NCBI RefSeq assembly: GCF_022354825.1
Contig: NZ_CP031168.1
Span: 6,015,501-6,079,500, forward strand
Source of the DNA: Paenibacillus sp. H1-7
Lineage (GTDB): Bacteria > Bacillota > Bacilli > Paenibacillales > NBRC-103111
Direction: 5' to 3'
Length of the DNA stretch: 64,000 nt
A model generated the notes under the pieces. The model did not search any database, had not been told where the DNA came from, and worked only from the letters and a program-made list of their open reading frames with translations. Positions 34,025 through 41,558 of the stretch are shown here, piece by piece (within the stretch, counting starts at the first letter, position 1; every line of letters begins with the position of its first letter). A program made the position numbers and the translations under genes.

Positions 34025-35437
34025 TTAAGAAGAAAATTGAAAGTATTGATCGGCATTGTTGTAGGAAATATTTTGCACGATCTCGCCAAGCAGCTCCAGA
34101 TCGTCCGGCGCTTCCCCGTTCTCTACCCACTCGCCGATCAGGTTGCAGACGATTCTGCGGAAGTATTCATGTCTTGTGTACGACAAGAAGCTTCTGGAAT
34201 CGGTGAGCATACCTACGAAACGGCTGAACAAGCCCAGATTGGAAAGTGCCTTCATTTGCTCAAGCATGCCGTCTTTCGTATCAAGGAACCACCATGCGGA
34301 ACCGAGCTGGATTTTGCCTGGTACGCCGCCGCCTTGGAAGCTTCCCATAATGGTGCCGAGCACATAATGATCCTTCGGATTCAAGGAATACAGGATCGTT
34401 TTAGGCAGCGCGTCTTCGCTGTCCAGTGCATCCAGCAGCTTCGCAAGCGGATACGCCAGGGAGCTGTCGTTGATCGAATCGTAGCCTGTATCCGGACCCA
34501 GCTTGCCGAACATCCGGCTGTTGTTGTTTCTCGCCGCATTGATATGGAACTGCATGGCCCAGCCCAATTCCGCATAGCGTTTGCCCATGAATACGAGCGT
34601 ATAAGTTTTGTACTTCTTCTCTTCTTCGAGAGTTACCGTTTCGCCTTTCAACGCTTTGGCGAAGATAGCCGCCGCCTCTTCTTGGGTCGTCTCTGCATAA
34701 GCAACGTAATCCAAAGCATGGTCGGACACGCGGCCGCCAACCGAATGGAAGAAACGGATTCTCGCATCCAGCGCTGCCAACAATTGATCGTACGTCTCGA
34801 TAGCCGAGCCGGATACTTCAGCGAGCTTGTTCACCCATGGAACAAAGGTTGCACGGTTGATTTCCAGCCCTTTGTCCGGACGGAAGGATGGCAGTACCAG
34901 GACGTCAAAATCTTTAATTTCTTTAATCTTGATATGATATTCCAACGAATCCGTCGGATCGTCCGTCGTACATACGACCTTAACATTCGATTTGGTAATA
35001 AAATCTCTTGCTCCGAAGCCTTCGCCGTTCAGTTGGGCGTTGACCTTTTCCCAAATGGCCGGAGCGTTCTTTTCATTGATCAAATCGTAGATGCCGAAGT
35101 AGCGCTGCAGCTCAAGGTGAGACCAGTGATACAGCGGATTGCCGATCGTCTGAGGTACGGTTTTGGCCCAAGCCAGGAAGCGGTCATAGTCGCTCGCTCC
35201 TTCTCCGCCGGTCACGTATTTCTCCTCGGCGCCGTTCGCTCTCATCGCTCTCCACTTGTAGTGATCTCCGTACAGCCACGCCTCCGTAATATTTTTGAAC
35301 GTTTTGTTCTCGTAAATTTCCTGCGGGCTCAAATGGCAGTGGTAGTCGATGATAGGCATATCCTTTGCGTAGTCGTGGTACAGGCGGATCGCCGTTTCGT
35401 TCGACAGCAAAAAGTTCTCGTCGAGAAATTTTTTCAT
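34025..35437 (-). CDS. uxaC: Glucuronate (uronate) isomerase
   Basis: 470 residues. It begins MKKFLDENFLLSNETAIRLY with the metal-binding IIDYHCHLSP (His33/His35), and ends ICNLIGEWVENGEAP, all typical of UxaC. The enzyme turns glucuronate into fructuronate and galacturonate into tagaturonate in the cytosol. The gene lies 135 bases downstream of uxaE on the same strand, with its own -10 (TATAAT, 35512-35517) and a large hairpin between. Downstream pathway genes (uxuA, uxaB, kdgK, kdgA) are not in the window. Confidence 0.96.
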   Translation of the reverse strand: MKKFLDENFLLSNETAIRLYHDYAKDMPIIDYHCHLSPQEIYENKTFKNITEAWLYGDHYKWRAMRANGAEEKYVTGGEGASDYDRFLAWAKTVPQTIGNPLYHWSHLELQRYFGIYDLINEKNAPAIWEKVNAQLNGEGFGARDFITKSNVKVVCTTDDPTDSLEYHIKIKEIKDFDVLVLPSFRPDKGLEINRATFVPWVNKLAEVSGSAIETYDQLLAALDARIRFFHSVGGRVSDHALDYVAYAETTQEEAAAIFAKALKGETVTLEEEKKYKTYTLVFMGKRYAELGWAMQFHINAARNNNSRMFGKLGPDTGYDSINDSSLAYPLAKLLDALDSEDALPKTILYSLNPKDHYVLGTIMGSFQGGGVPGKIQLGSAWWFLDTKDGMLEQMKALSNLGLFSRFVGMLTDSRSFLSYTRHEYFRRIVCNLIGEWVENGEAPDDLELLGEIVQNISYNNADQYFQFSS

Positions 35438-35511
35438 GGGACAGGTTCAATCCTCTCTAACTGGAAATAGTATTGCGATCTAGTGGTGCCGCTTGGCATC
35501 CAACAAGATCT

Positions 35512-35522
35512 ATTATAGCGAA
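35512..35522 (-). promoter_or_regulatory. -10 region of a uxaC promoter
   Basis: On the minus strand TTCGCTATAAT contains TATAAT; a related TTGCGCTAT motif precedes uxaE (37115-37123) and the Gfo/Idh gene (42880-42888). No clear -35 box is seen, as expected for AraC-activated promoters. Confidence 0.5.
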
Positions 35523-35532
35523 ATGGACAGGT

Positions 35533-35563
35533 GGCCGAAACGTGCGGTTCGCACGCTTCGGCC
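35533..35563 (-). repeat. Strong hairpin between uxaE and uxaC
   Basis: GGCCGAA-a-CGTGCG pairs with CGCACG-c-TTCGGCC around GTT: 13 pairs with one mismatch. No T-run follows in the transcription direction, so it may be an RNA processing or stability element giving different levels of the two proteins. Confidence 0.75.
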
Positions 35564-35572
35564 CGATGCCTC

Positions 35573-37072
35573 TTACTTGCCGAGCAAGTCCAGATGCTTG
35601 CCGATATGGGCTTTGAGCGATTGCTCGAAAGCTTCTTCTTGGTCGCTCAATGTACGGTAGAACTCGTCCTTGAACAGCGAATTGCCTTGAGCATCCTTCG
35701 CTTGCAGCAGAATGCCGTACGTAATGTGAATCAATTGACGGGCATTGTTCTCGTTCATGTACGTATCCGCCAGGTCGGCGTCATCCACTTGATCCAACGG
35801 AGCGATTTTGCTCAAGTCCGTGGTGACATGGTAGTAAACCGTAGCTTCTTCAAAATGCTCCAACGCATACGCATGCATTTTGCGGTACAGACCCGGATTT
35901 ACTTTGGCAACCGTTCTTACCGCTTCGAGCCAGTTCGTTCCGGCTGTTTTCACGTGGAAGCGGCCCTTCGTATATTTGCCGATAATCGGGAATACGCTGA
36001 ACTTGTCGCTTCCGGAGTGAATGCTGAGCTTGTAGCCGAAATCGTCCGCAATCGCGGCGTGGATAATGAGCTCTTGCTCGAACTGCGCGATGTCTCCGAT
36101 GTAGTCGATCCCCTTCTGGAACTCGCCGATGAAACGAGGTGCCATGCTGTAGATCGTCAAACCGCGGGCATACAGCTCTTTGGCAACGAGGAAGTGGGAT
36201 TCCGGAGCTGTAGGCGTAGCCGTCTCGTCGATGGAAATTTCAAAATCGATTTCACGGCCGGCGGTTTTAATATATTTGTTGTAAATGTGCTCCATGAAGT
36301 TGATGGCCGGTCCGTAGATCAGCACGTTTTTCGCCAATGTTTCTTGGTCGAACGTAATGGAAGTGCCGGCTACCTCGAACGTTTGGTTCAAGTAGCGGGA
36401 CTCATAATGATTGCGGATGTCTGCGGATAGCGCGTTATATTTGGCAGCCTGCTCGGCAGCAGTCAAGCCTTCGATAGTGTTATCGATATATTCGGAGCAA
36501 TCGAGCGTCAGCATCGTGAAGCCAAGTCCGAGCGCCAGCTCGATGTCCGCTTCCACCTTCAGATGGTCGCCGTCTGCGCCGAAGCCGTCTTTGTAGCCTT
36601 CCTGGAATACGGCGAAGCACGCTGCATCGACCACTTGCTTGTAATCGCGGCCTGTCAGGTTCAGCTCGCGGATACTTTGTTGGGCCAGAATCGGACGAAC
36701 GTTTCTTCCGCGGATCGTCTGGATATGTCCTGGGGAAGCGATACCGAGACGGTCGCCGAGACCGATCGTCGCCACTTGCGTTCCGAATGCGCGCGGCACG
36801 GTGTAATCGAAATATTTATTTAAAACCAAACGGTTTTCATGCGTCAGCGGGCATGCTTTGATACCGCCTTCAACAGAGCCTTGCAGCTCGTCGAACAAAG
36901 AGCCTTCGCCCACGGCCAAGATCAGCTTCGTCTGCTTGTCCTTCACCATAATGAGCTTCACATTGCCTGATTCCGCCAATGAATGCGGATACACTTTAAC
37001 TCCTTCGGAAGAACCGAGGCCGCTTACGCTGCCTTCTTTCACAGCTTGGGCGATCGCTTGAAACTTGCTCAT
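35573..37072 (-). CDS. uxaE: Tagaturonate/fructuronate epimerase (UxaE)
   Basis: 499 residues from ATG 37072, which follows AAGGAGG by 9 bases; the frame upstream has no such signal. The sequence (GVKVYPHSLAESGNVKLI; FGTQVATIGLGDRLGIASPGHI; KLSIHSGSDKFSVFPIIGKY) matches UxaE, a metal-dependent epimerase joining the galacturonate and glucuronate branches by converting tagaturonate to fructuronate. Conserved acids and histidines such as HSGSDKF are seen. With uxaC next in line the pair funnels both uronates to fructuronate. Probable control by the divergent AraC regulator. Confidence 0.88.
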   Translation of the reverse strand: MSKFQAIAQAVKEGSVSGLGSSEGVKVYPHSLAESGNVKLIMVKDKQTKLILAVGEGSLFDELQGSVEGGIKACPLTHENRLVLNKYFDYTVPRAFGTQVATIGLGDRLGIASPGHIQTIRGRNVRPILAQQSIRELNLTGRDYKQVVDAACFAVFQEGYKDGFGADGDHLKVEADIELALGLGFTMLTLDCSEYIDNTIEGLTAAEQAAKYNALSADIRNHYESRYLNQTFEVAGTSITFDQETLAKNVLIYGPAINFMEHIYNKYIKTAGREIDFEISIDETATPTAPESHFLVAKELYARGLTIYSMAPRFIGEFQKGIDYIGDIAQFEQELIIHAAIADDFGYKLSIHSGSDKFSVFPIIGKYTKGRFHVKTAGTNWLEAVRTVAKVNPGLYRKMHAYALEHFEEATVYYHVTTDLSKIAPLDQVDDADLADTYMNENNARQLIHITYGILLQAKDAQGNSLFKDEFYRTLSDQEEAFEQSLKAHIGKHLDLLGK

Positions 37073-37111
37073 GAAAAAAGCCTCCTTATATAGGAACAAT
37101 TTAATATACTG

Positions 37112-37123
37112 ATCATAGCGCAA
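37112..37123 (-). promoter_or_regulatory. Candidate -10 region of uxaE with shared TTGCGCTAT motif
   Basis: On the minus strand TTGCGCTATGAT, with TATGAT as likely -10, about 40 bases before uxaE. The same TTGCGCTAT occurs before the Gfo/Idh gene. Confidence 0.45.
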
Positions 37124-37302
37124 AATCATATTAGTTTCTTTACGGATTTTGCTTGATTTCCTATTTTCTATGCGTATCTTGCTATGAAAAAGGTTCAATC
37201 TCTGTTACAATCAAGGCAAGTTGGACTCTGCCGCTCTCCTTTGAAGGAAGTGCAGCAGATGTTGTAGACGAAATCAAACAGGCAGGATGTGACGCAATCT
37301 CC

Positions 37303-38151
37303 ATGAGCGAGACGGTTTCCCTCACCTACGGTGCGGAAGAAGGAGACTTTTATATACAGCATATTAAACGGACGGAGCCGTTCGAGAGGACGAATCATTT
37401 TCACGGCACGTACGAAATTTATTATTTGATGTCGGGACAGCGGGCGTATTTCATCAAGGACCGCTCTTACATGATCTCGCCCGGAGATCTGGTATTCATC
37501 AACAAGCATGATGTTCATAAAACTACCGATATCGGACAGCCCGGTCACGAAAGAATCGTCATTAATTTCAGCGATACGTTCGTTGGAACGGATCACCCTC
37601 TCTACCATCCTTCGGTATTCGGAGTGTTTCAGCAGCCCGCTCATGTGCTCAGCTTGAATTTGCAGGACCAGATTTTCGTGCAGACCATCATGAACAAGAT
37701 GACCCGAGAGCTTAATGACAAGCAAACCGGCTTTGAAACGTACGTGAAGCTGCTGCTCGTCGAGCTGCTCCTGTTCTCAAGCCGTTACGCCGAGCGCATT
37801 GAAAGCGTGCCTTTCGAGCATGCCAGCCCTCTGCACAAAAAAATATCCGAGATCGTCCAGCACATCAACATCCATTATCAGGAGCCAATGACGCTGTCCG
37901 GCATCTCGGAGCTATTTTTCATGAGTCCGTATTATATGAGCCGTGCATTCAAGGAAATTACCGGCTTCTCGTTCATCGAGTACGTCAATATGACGCGCAT
38001 TCGCGAAGCGCAAAAGCTGCTGAGGGAGACGAGCTACAAAATTATCGATATCGCCGATGCCGTCGGCTTCGAGAATATCGCCCATTTCGGCCGCATGTTC
38101 AAAAAGCTCACGAAAATGACGCCTCACGAATACCGCAAGCACCAGCGCTAA
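37303..38151 (+). CDS. AraC family regulator, divergent from uxaE
   Basis: About 282 residues from ATG 37303; upstream frame codons to 37153 carry no ribosome binding site or family similarity, though the site before 37303 is weak too. N-terminal cupin: NHFHGTYEIYYLMSGQRAYF (about 33-52), IKDRSYMISPGDLVFINKHDVHKT. C-terminal AraC helix-turn-helix pair (about 185-280): ISELFFMSPYYMSRAFKEI and IADAVGFENIAHFGRMFKKLTKMTP. It is a clear paralogue of the regulator at 42984-43862. Divergence from uxaE suggests it activates hexuronate genes. Confidence 0.88.
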   Translation: MSETVSLTYGAEEGDFYIQHIKRTEPFERTNHFHGTYEIYYLMSGQRAYFIKDRSYMISPGDLVFINKHDVHKTTDIGQPGHERIVINFSDTFVGTDHPLYHPSVFGVFQQPAHVLSLNLQDQIFVQTIMNKMTRELNDKQTGFETYVKLLLVELLLFSSRYAERIESVPFEHASPLHKKISEIVQHINIHYQEPMTLSGISELFFMSPYYMSRAFKEITGFSFIEYVNMTRIREAQKLLRETSYKIIDIADAVGFENIAHFGRMFKKLTKMTPHEYRKHQR

Positions 38152-38153
38152 AA

Positions 38154-39278
38154 TCAGCCGCGGCTAGGCCGCGAGCTCGCTCCGCCGCTGAAGCGGCGGA
38201 ATCCCCAGCGCAGCATGTAAGGGACGATGAACAAAATAAACAAAATGCGAAACATTTGATACGCGACCACCATCGATACATCCGCTCCCACCATCGAAGC
38301 CGTAACCGCCATCTCCGTCATTCCTCCAGGAGACGTGCTCAAAAAAGCAGTCAGCAGCGACATCGGATGCACCTTGCTGAACAAGTACGACAGGCCGAGC
38401 GAAAAAGCGACGACCGCAATGCTTCCCGCGATAGAATAGGGCAGCAGCTTTTTCCAGTTGGACAGGCTGCTCAGCTTAATGCCAAGCCCCATGTAAATGC
38501 CCAGACTCCATTGCGCCAGCAAGGTGAATAACGGAGGCAAATGCGGCGGCTCGTACCCCGCGACGGTAATAATTCCCGCAGCCAGGATCGGCCCGAGAAA
38601 AAACGGCGTCGGAAACCGCAGCCGGACGGCGATCCATGCCGATGCCAGCACGATAACGACGATTAAGCCGAAAAACACCGGCCTTGCCGCTATGACCGCT
38701 CCCCAATCGACCAGGGAGGAGAACAAGCCGGTGCTTGTACTTGAGCTGCCCGTAGGGGGCACGCCGGCGGCGGCGGTTACCGCTCCGCCCGCAAGGCCAT
38801 GGACGGCCAAAAACGGGACGGCGAAGATGACCGTAAGCAGGCGGATCGTCTGCATAAAGGCGACGACCGCCGTCTCCGCTCCCTCGATTTCTTCGCTCAG
38901 CACCACCATTTGCGACAGACCGCCGGGGATGCTTCCTATCGCGCTGCTGGCCATGCTGACCCCGGTATAGCGGGCCGTCAGAAACGCTGCGCCTAGACTG
39001 AAGGCAACCGTCAGGATGGTTGCGATAAGCATCGACGGCAGCTGCGACGAGATTTGTCTCGCGCTCTCCATCGTGAACGAGAGCCCCATGCCGTAGCCGA
39101 GCAGCGCTAAGCCGGCGTTGCGCATCCCTGCCGGCCACGTCAGGCGCCGCTTGGTGAACGACGTCCACAGCAGCACAGCCGTGAGCGGCCCGAGCATCCA
39201 GCTGAGCGGGACGTGCAACAGCGTGAACAGCACGCCGCCTGCAAATGTGACGAGGATCGTTTCCAGGATCCGTTTCAT
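38154..39278 (-). CDS. AbrB-family (PF05145-type) membrane protein, putative transporter
   Basis: 374 residues, about ten membrane helices in two repeats, with the paired signature GSIPGGLSQMVVLSEEIEGAET (about 112) and STSPGGMTEMAVTASMVGAD (about 318). This is the membrane AbrB/ammonia-monooxygenase-like duplication family, unrelated to the AbrB transcription factor. Substrate unknown. AGAGGA precedes the ATG. Its stop is 3 bases from that of the convergent AraC gene. Confidence 0.85.
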   Translation of the reverse strand: MKRILETILVTFAGGVLFTLLHVPLSWMLGPLTAVLLWTSFTKRRLTWPAGMRNAGLALLGYGMGLSFTMESARQISSQLPSMLIATILTVAFSLGAAFLTARYTGVSMASSAIGSIPGGLSQMVVLSEEIEGAETAVVAFMQTIRLLTVIFAVPFLAVHGLAGGAVTAAAGVPPTGSSSTSTGLFSSLVDWGAVIAARPVFFGLIVVIVLASAWIAVRLRFPTPFFLGPILAAGIITVAGYEPPHLPPLFTLLAQWSLGIYMGLGIKLSSLSNWKKLLPYSIAGSIAVVAFSLGLSYLFSKVHPMSLLTAFLSTSPGGMTEMAVTASMVGADVSMVVAYQMFRILFILFIVPYMLRWGFRRFSGGASSRPSRG

Positions 39279-39363
39279 GTTGCATTCCTCTTTTCCGAAC
39301 TGGCTTTAGATTCATTATAGCATCAACGGACGACTGTAATCGTTAAAAGCGAGTTAAAAATGA

Positions 39364-39399
39364 GCAGCACCTCGCCTGAACTTGGCGAGCGTGCTGCTT
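39364..39399 (-). terminator. Terminator-like stem-loop downstream of the hairpin array
   Basis: AGCAGCAC-CTCGCC pairs with GGCGAG-c-GTGCTGCT; on the minus strand CATTTTTAAC follows. It would end transcripts coming from the PH-domain operon after they pass through the repeats. Confidence 0.65.
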
Positions 39400-39432
39400 T
39401 GTGATGTGCGAGCGTGAAGCGGCCGCAGCAGA

Positions 39433-39873
39433 GGCTGGCGCGGCTAATACCGGCCACGGTAAAGCGGGTTTTCCGCTTTACAGGCGTGGGCTGCGCCTCC
39501 GGCGCTTCTGTAACGCGGTTTTTCCGCGTTATCGTTGCAGCTAGGACGGCTGGCGCGGCTAATACCGGCCACGTAAAGCGGATTTTCCGCTTTACAGGCG
39601 TGGGCTGCGCCTCCGGCGCTTCTATAACGCGGTTTTTCCGAGTTATCGTTGCAGCTAGGACGGCTGGCGCGGCTAAAACAGGCCACGTAAAGCGGATTTT
39701 CCGCTTTACAGGCGTGGGCTGCGCCTCCGCCGCTTCTGTAACGCGGTTTTTCCGCGTTATCGTAGCTGCTCGGACGGCTGGCGCGGCTAAAACAGGCCAC
39801 GTAAAGCGGGTTTTCCGCTTTACGGGCGCGGGCTGCGCCTCCGCCGCTTCTCTAACGCGGTTGTTCCGCGTTA
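39433..39873. repeat. Four tandem 114-bp units, each with two strong hairpins
   Basis: Hairpin A has arms GTAAAGCGG / CCGCTTTAC with a 5-base loop (39459-39481, 39573-39595, 39687-39709, 39801-39823). Hairpin B has arms TAACGCGG / CCGCGTTA with a 5-base loop (39511-39531, 39625-39645, 39739-39759, 39853-39873). Spacing is exactly 114 bp each time. Between A and B a smaller AGGCG / CGCCT stem recurs. A-loops vary between GTTTT and ATTTT, B4 has TTGTT, and only B2 has a stem mismatch, so stems are kept while loops and linkers drift. Confidence 0.95.
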
Positions 39874-39898
39874 CTCCTCCGCTCCTGCACTATGCGTG

Positions 39899-40276
39899 CT
39901 ACCTCACCGCATAGGATGCGAGCACCGCTTGAACCTCGTAGATGTTCAAGCTTTTGTTGAATCTCTTCTGCAGCGGCGCAGCGCTGCCGGAAATATAAAT
40001 CTTCAATTCGGCGTCCAGATCGAAATGCCCCGCCGTCTCCACGCTGAAATGCGTAATCGATTTGTACGGAACCGAGTGATACTCCACTTTTTTGCCGGTT
40101 AATCCTTGCTTATCGACCAAGATCAGCCGTTTGTCCGTGAATATAAACATGTCGCGGATCAGTTTATAAGCCTTTTCCACTCGCTCGCCGTTCGCCAATA
40201 TATGAGCATACTCCTTCTGGACTTCCGCCAAGCTGACCTCGGAAGCGTTCCCCATCAAACCGTCAAACAATCCCAT
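39899..40276 (-). CDS. Bacterial PH-domain (bPH_1) protein
   Basis: 125 residues, almost all one pleckstrin-homology-like domain (about 25-122): DMFIFTDKRLILVDKQGLTGKKVEYHSVPYKSI and the closing amphipathic helix. AGGAGGGG precedes the ATG. Such proteins are common in bacilli with unknown roles, sometimes in envelope stress. It is last of a three-gene leftward operon with the small coiled protein and the cyclophilin. Its transcript probably runs into the hairpin array. Confidence 0.88.
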   Translation of the reverse strand: MGLFDGLMGNASEVSLAEVQKEYAHILANGERVEKAYKLIRDMFIFTDKRLILVDKQGLTGKKVEYHSVPYKSITHFSVETAGHFDLDAELKIYISGSAAPLQKRFNKSLNIYEVQAVLASYAVR

Positions 40277-40308
40277 AACCCGAATCCCCTCCTACCAAGA
40301 ATCAAGAA

Positions 40309-40530
40309 CTAGTCTTTAATCCCGGGCATGCGCTCTTCCAGTCTGCGAATCAGCTCCCCATACACATCCTTGAGCTCGGCGATAGTCATAAGCTCTGGCA
40401 CGGAAGCCCTCTCCTCGGCAGAATGCTGCTGCAGTACGCCGTCCATGCCGTTATAATTGAACAACAAATCCTTGTACGTTTGATCCAGCTTCTCCAATAT
40501 GACACCGATTAGTGTTGAATATTGCTCCAC
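40309..40530 (-). CDS. 73-residue helical protein, unknown
   Basis: Starts at GTG 40530, 10 bases after AGGAGG; the longer frame to 40641 overlaps the cyclophilin gene and has no site. The product is acidic and fully helical (VEQYSTLIGVILEKLDQTYK...ELIRRLEERMPGIKD), fit for a coiled coil. It lies 34 bases after the cyclophilin stop and 32 before the PH-domain start, so the three genes form an operon. I do not recognise the family. Confidence 0.65.
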   Translation of the reverse strand: MEQYSTLIGVILEKLDQTYKDLLFNYNGMDGVLQQHSAEERASVPELMTIAELKDVYGELIRRLEERMPGIKD

Positions 40531-40564
40531 CTTACCCTTACCTCCTGACCGGGACTCTATTTGT

Positions 40565-41308
40565 TTATTCCGGTTTCCCTTCCATAATGTCAATAGAGAG
40601 AATGACGACCTCCTCGGTCGGCGAACTTTTCTCTCCCGCAAACTTGCTGCTGGTAACCGGCGTACCTGCGATGTTCAGAACGGTGTCCATCCCGTCCGTC
40701 ACTTTTCCGAAAATCGTATAATTCGGCATCTGATTCAAATAGCTGCTATCCTCGCCGGTACAGATGAAAAACTGGCTGCCGTTCGTATTCGGCCCCGAAT
40801 TCGCCATAGCCACAATTCCAGGCTCATACTTGTAGGGAGAATTCAGCTCATCCTCAAACCGGTACCCCGGACCGCCGCTGCCAGAGCCAGTCGGATCGCC
40901 GGTTTGTACCATGAACGATTGAATGATACGGTGAAACACAACATCGTCATAAAACCCTTCCCTCGCCAAAAACACAAAATTGTTCACCGTAACCGGGGCT
41001 GATTGCGGGAACAGCTCCATCGTAAAATCTCCCTTGTTCGTATGTATAACGGCCTGGTACGCGGCTGCGGCGTTAATGGTCATCTCCGGCGGTTTAGCAT
41101 ATGTCTTCGATTTGGCGGCTGCTTCCCTATCCTTCGCCGGTTCCGCTGACTTCGATTCCACCGGTGCCATTGTTTCCGAGCTGCTTGAAGATGGCACAGA
41201 AACACTTCCTCCTCCCTGCAATTTGGCAGCTGTCTGATCATCCGATACGCTCACCCAGTGGATCATACCGGCCAAGACAAGAAAAACAACGATCAAGCTT
41301 TGACCCAT
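40565..41308 (-). CDS. Cyclophilin-type peptidyl-prolyl isomerase, membrane-anchored
   Basis: 247 residues from ATG 41308 (AAGGAG, 9-base spacing). An N-terminal hydrophobic helix (3-19) with no lipobox serves as anchor or signal; a Ser/Ala/Lys-rich linker (25-75) leads to a cyclophilin domain (about 82-245) with FHRIIQSFMVQTGDP, the active-site Arg and Phe, GIVAMANSGPNTNGSQFFIC and FGKVTDGMDTV. The enzyme isomerises X-Pro bonds, here most likely outside the membrane. First of the operon with a small helical protein and a PH-domain protein. Confidence 0.93.
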   Translation of the reverse strand: MGQSLIVVFLVLAGMIHWVSVSDDQTAAKLQGGGSVSVPSSSSSETMAPVESKSAEPAKDREAAAKSKTYAKPPEMTINAAAAYQAVIHTNKGDFTMELFPQSAPVTVNNFVFLAREGFYDDVVFHRIIQSFMVQTGDPTGSGSGGPGYRFEDELNSPYKYEPGIVAMANSGPNTNGSQFFICTGEDSSYLNQMPNYTIFGKVTDGMDTVLNIAGTPVTSSKFAGEKSSPTEEVVILSIDIMEGKPE

Positions 41309-41505
41309 AAACACGCACTCCTTAAACTATGTAAGATTGATGATTAAGCCGGGTAAGCAACATTGCTCACAGATAAAACAGAAATCGCATGAATCAACGC
41401 AAATCAACGCAATTCCATTCCTTTATGGTAAAATAGAAGCATACCCGCTTTCTTCAAAATAACAAATTTCGCCAGCAAAGTATATGTTACCGGTCTGGTG
41501 AATCG

Positions 41506-41549
41506 AAAAAAAGAGCGCCAGGCCGCTCAATCAGCGTACCTTGCGCTCT
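41506..41549 (-). terminator. Terminator of the Gfo/Idh/MocA gene
   Basis: On the minus strand AGAGCGCAAGG pairs with CCTGGCGCTCT around a long loop, then TTTTTTT. Close after the stop. Confidence 0.8.
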
Positions 41550-41558
41550 CGTACGATA

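Larger units (their letters stand above)
39279..39898. other. 620-base gap: terminator plus four-unit hairpin array
   Basis: From left to right: promoter region of the AbrB-type gene (TGCTATAAT on the minus strand near 39315), terminator at 39364-39399, and four tandem 114-bp units at 39433-39873. Open frames exist on both strands only because 114 is a multiple of three; they are not credible genes. Confidence 0.85.

Noticed and set aside
33821..35470. 549-codon open frame on the plus strand
   Set aside because: It lies antisense to uxaC, whose product is clearly recognisable; the composition (many Arg, Phe, His, Gln) is that of a shadow frame and no ribosome binding site precedes it.
35531..36430. 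299-codon plus-strand frame opposite uxaE
   Set aside because: Shadow of a recognised gene; no ribosome binding site.
39433..39873. CRISPR array
   Set aside because: The repeated unit is 114 bp with no unique spacers, and no cas gene is in the window.
39414..39914. 166-residue repeat protein on plus strand and 118-residue one on minus strand
   Set aside because: Both follow from the 114-bp repeat length being a multiple of three; translations are Arg/Ala/Gly-rich without start signals, and hairpin conservation explains the DNA better.
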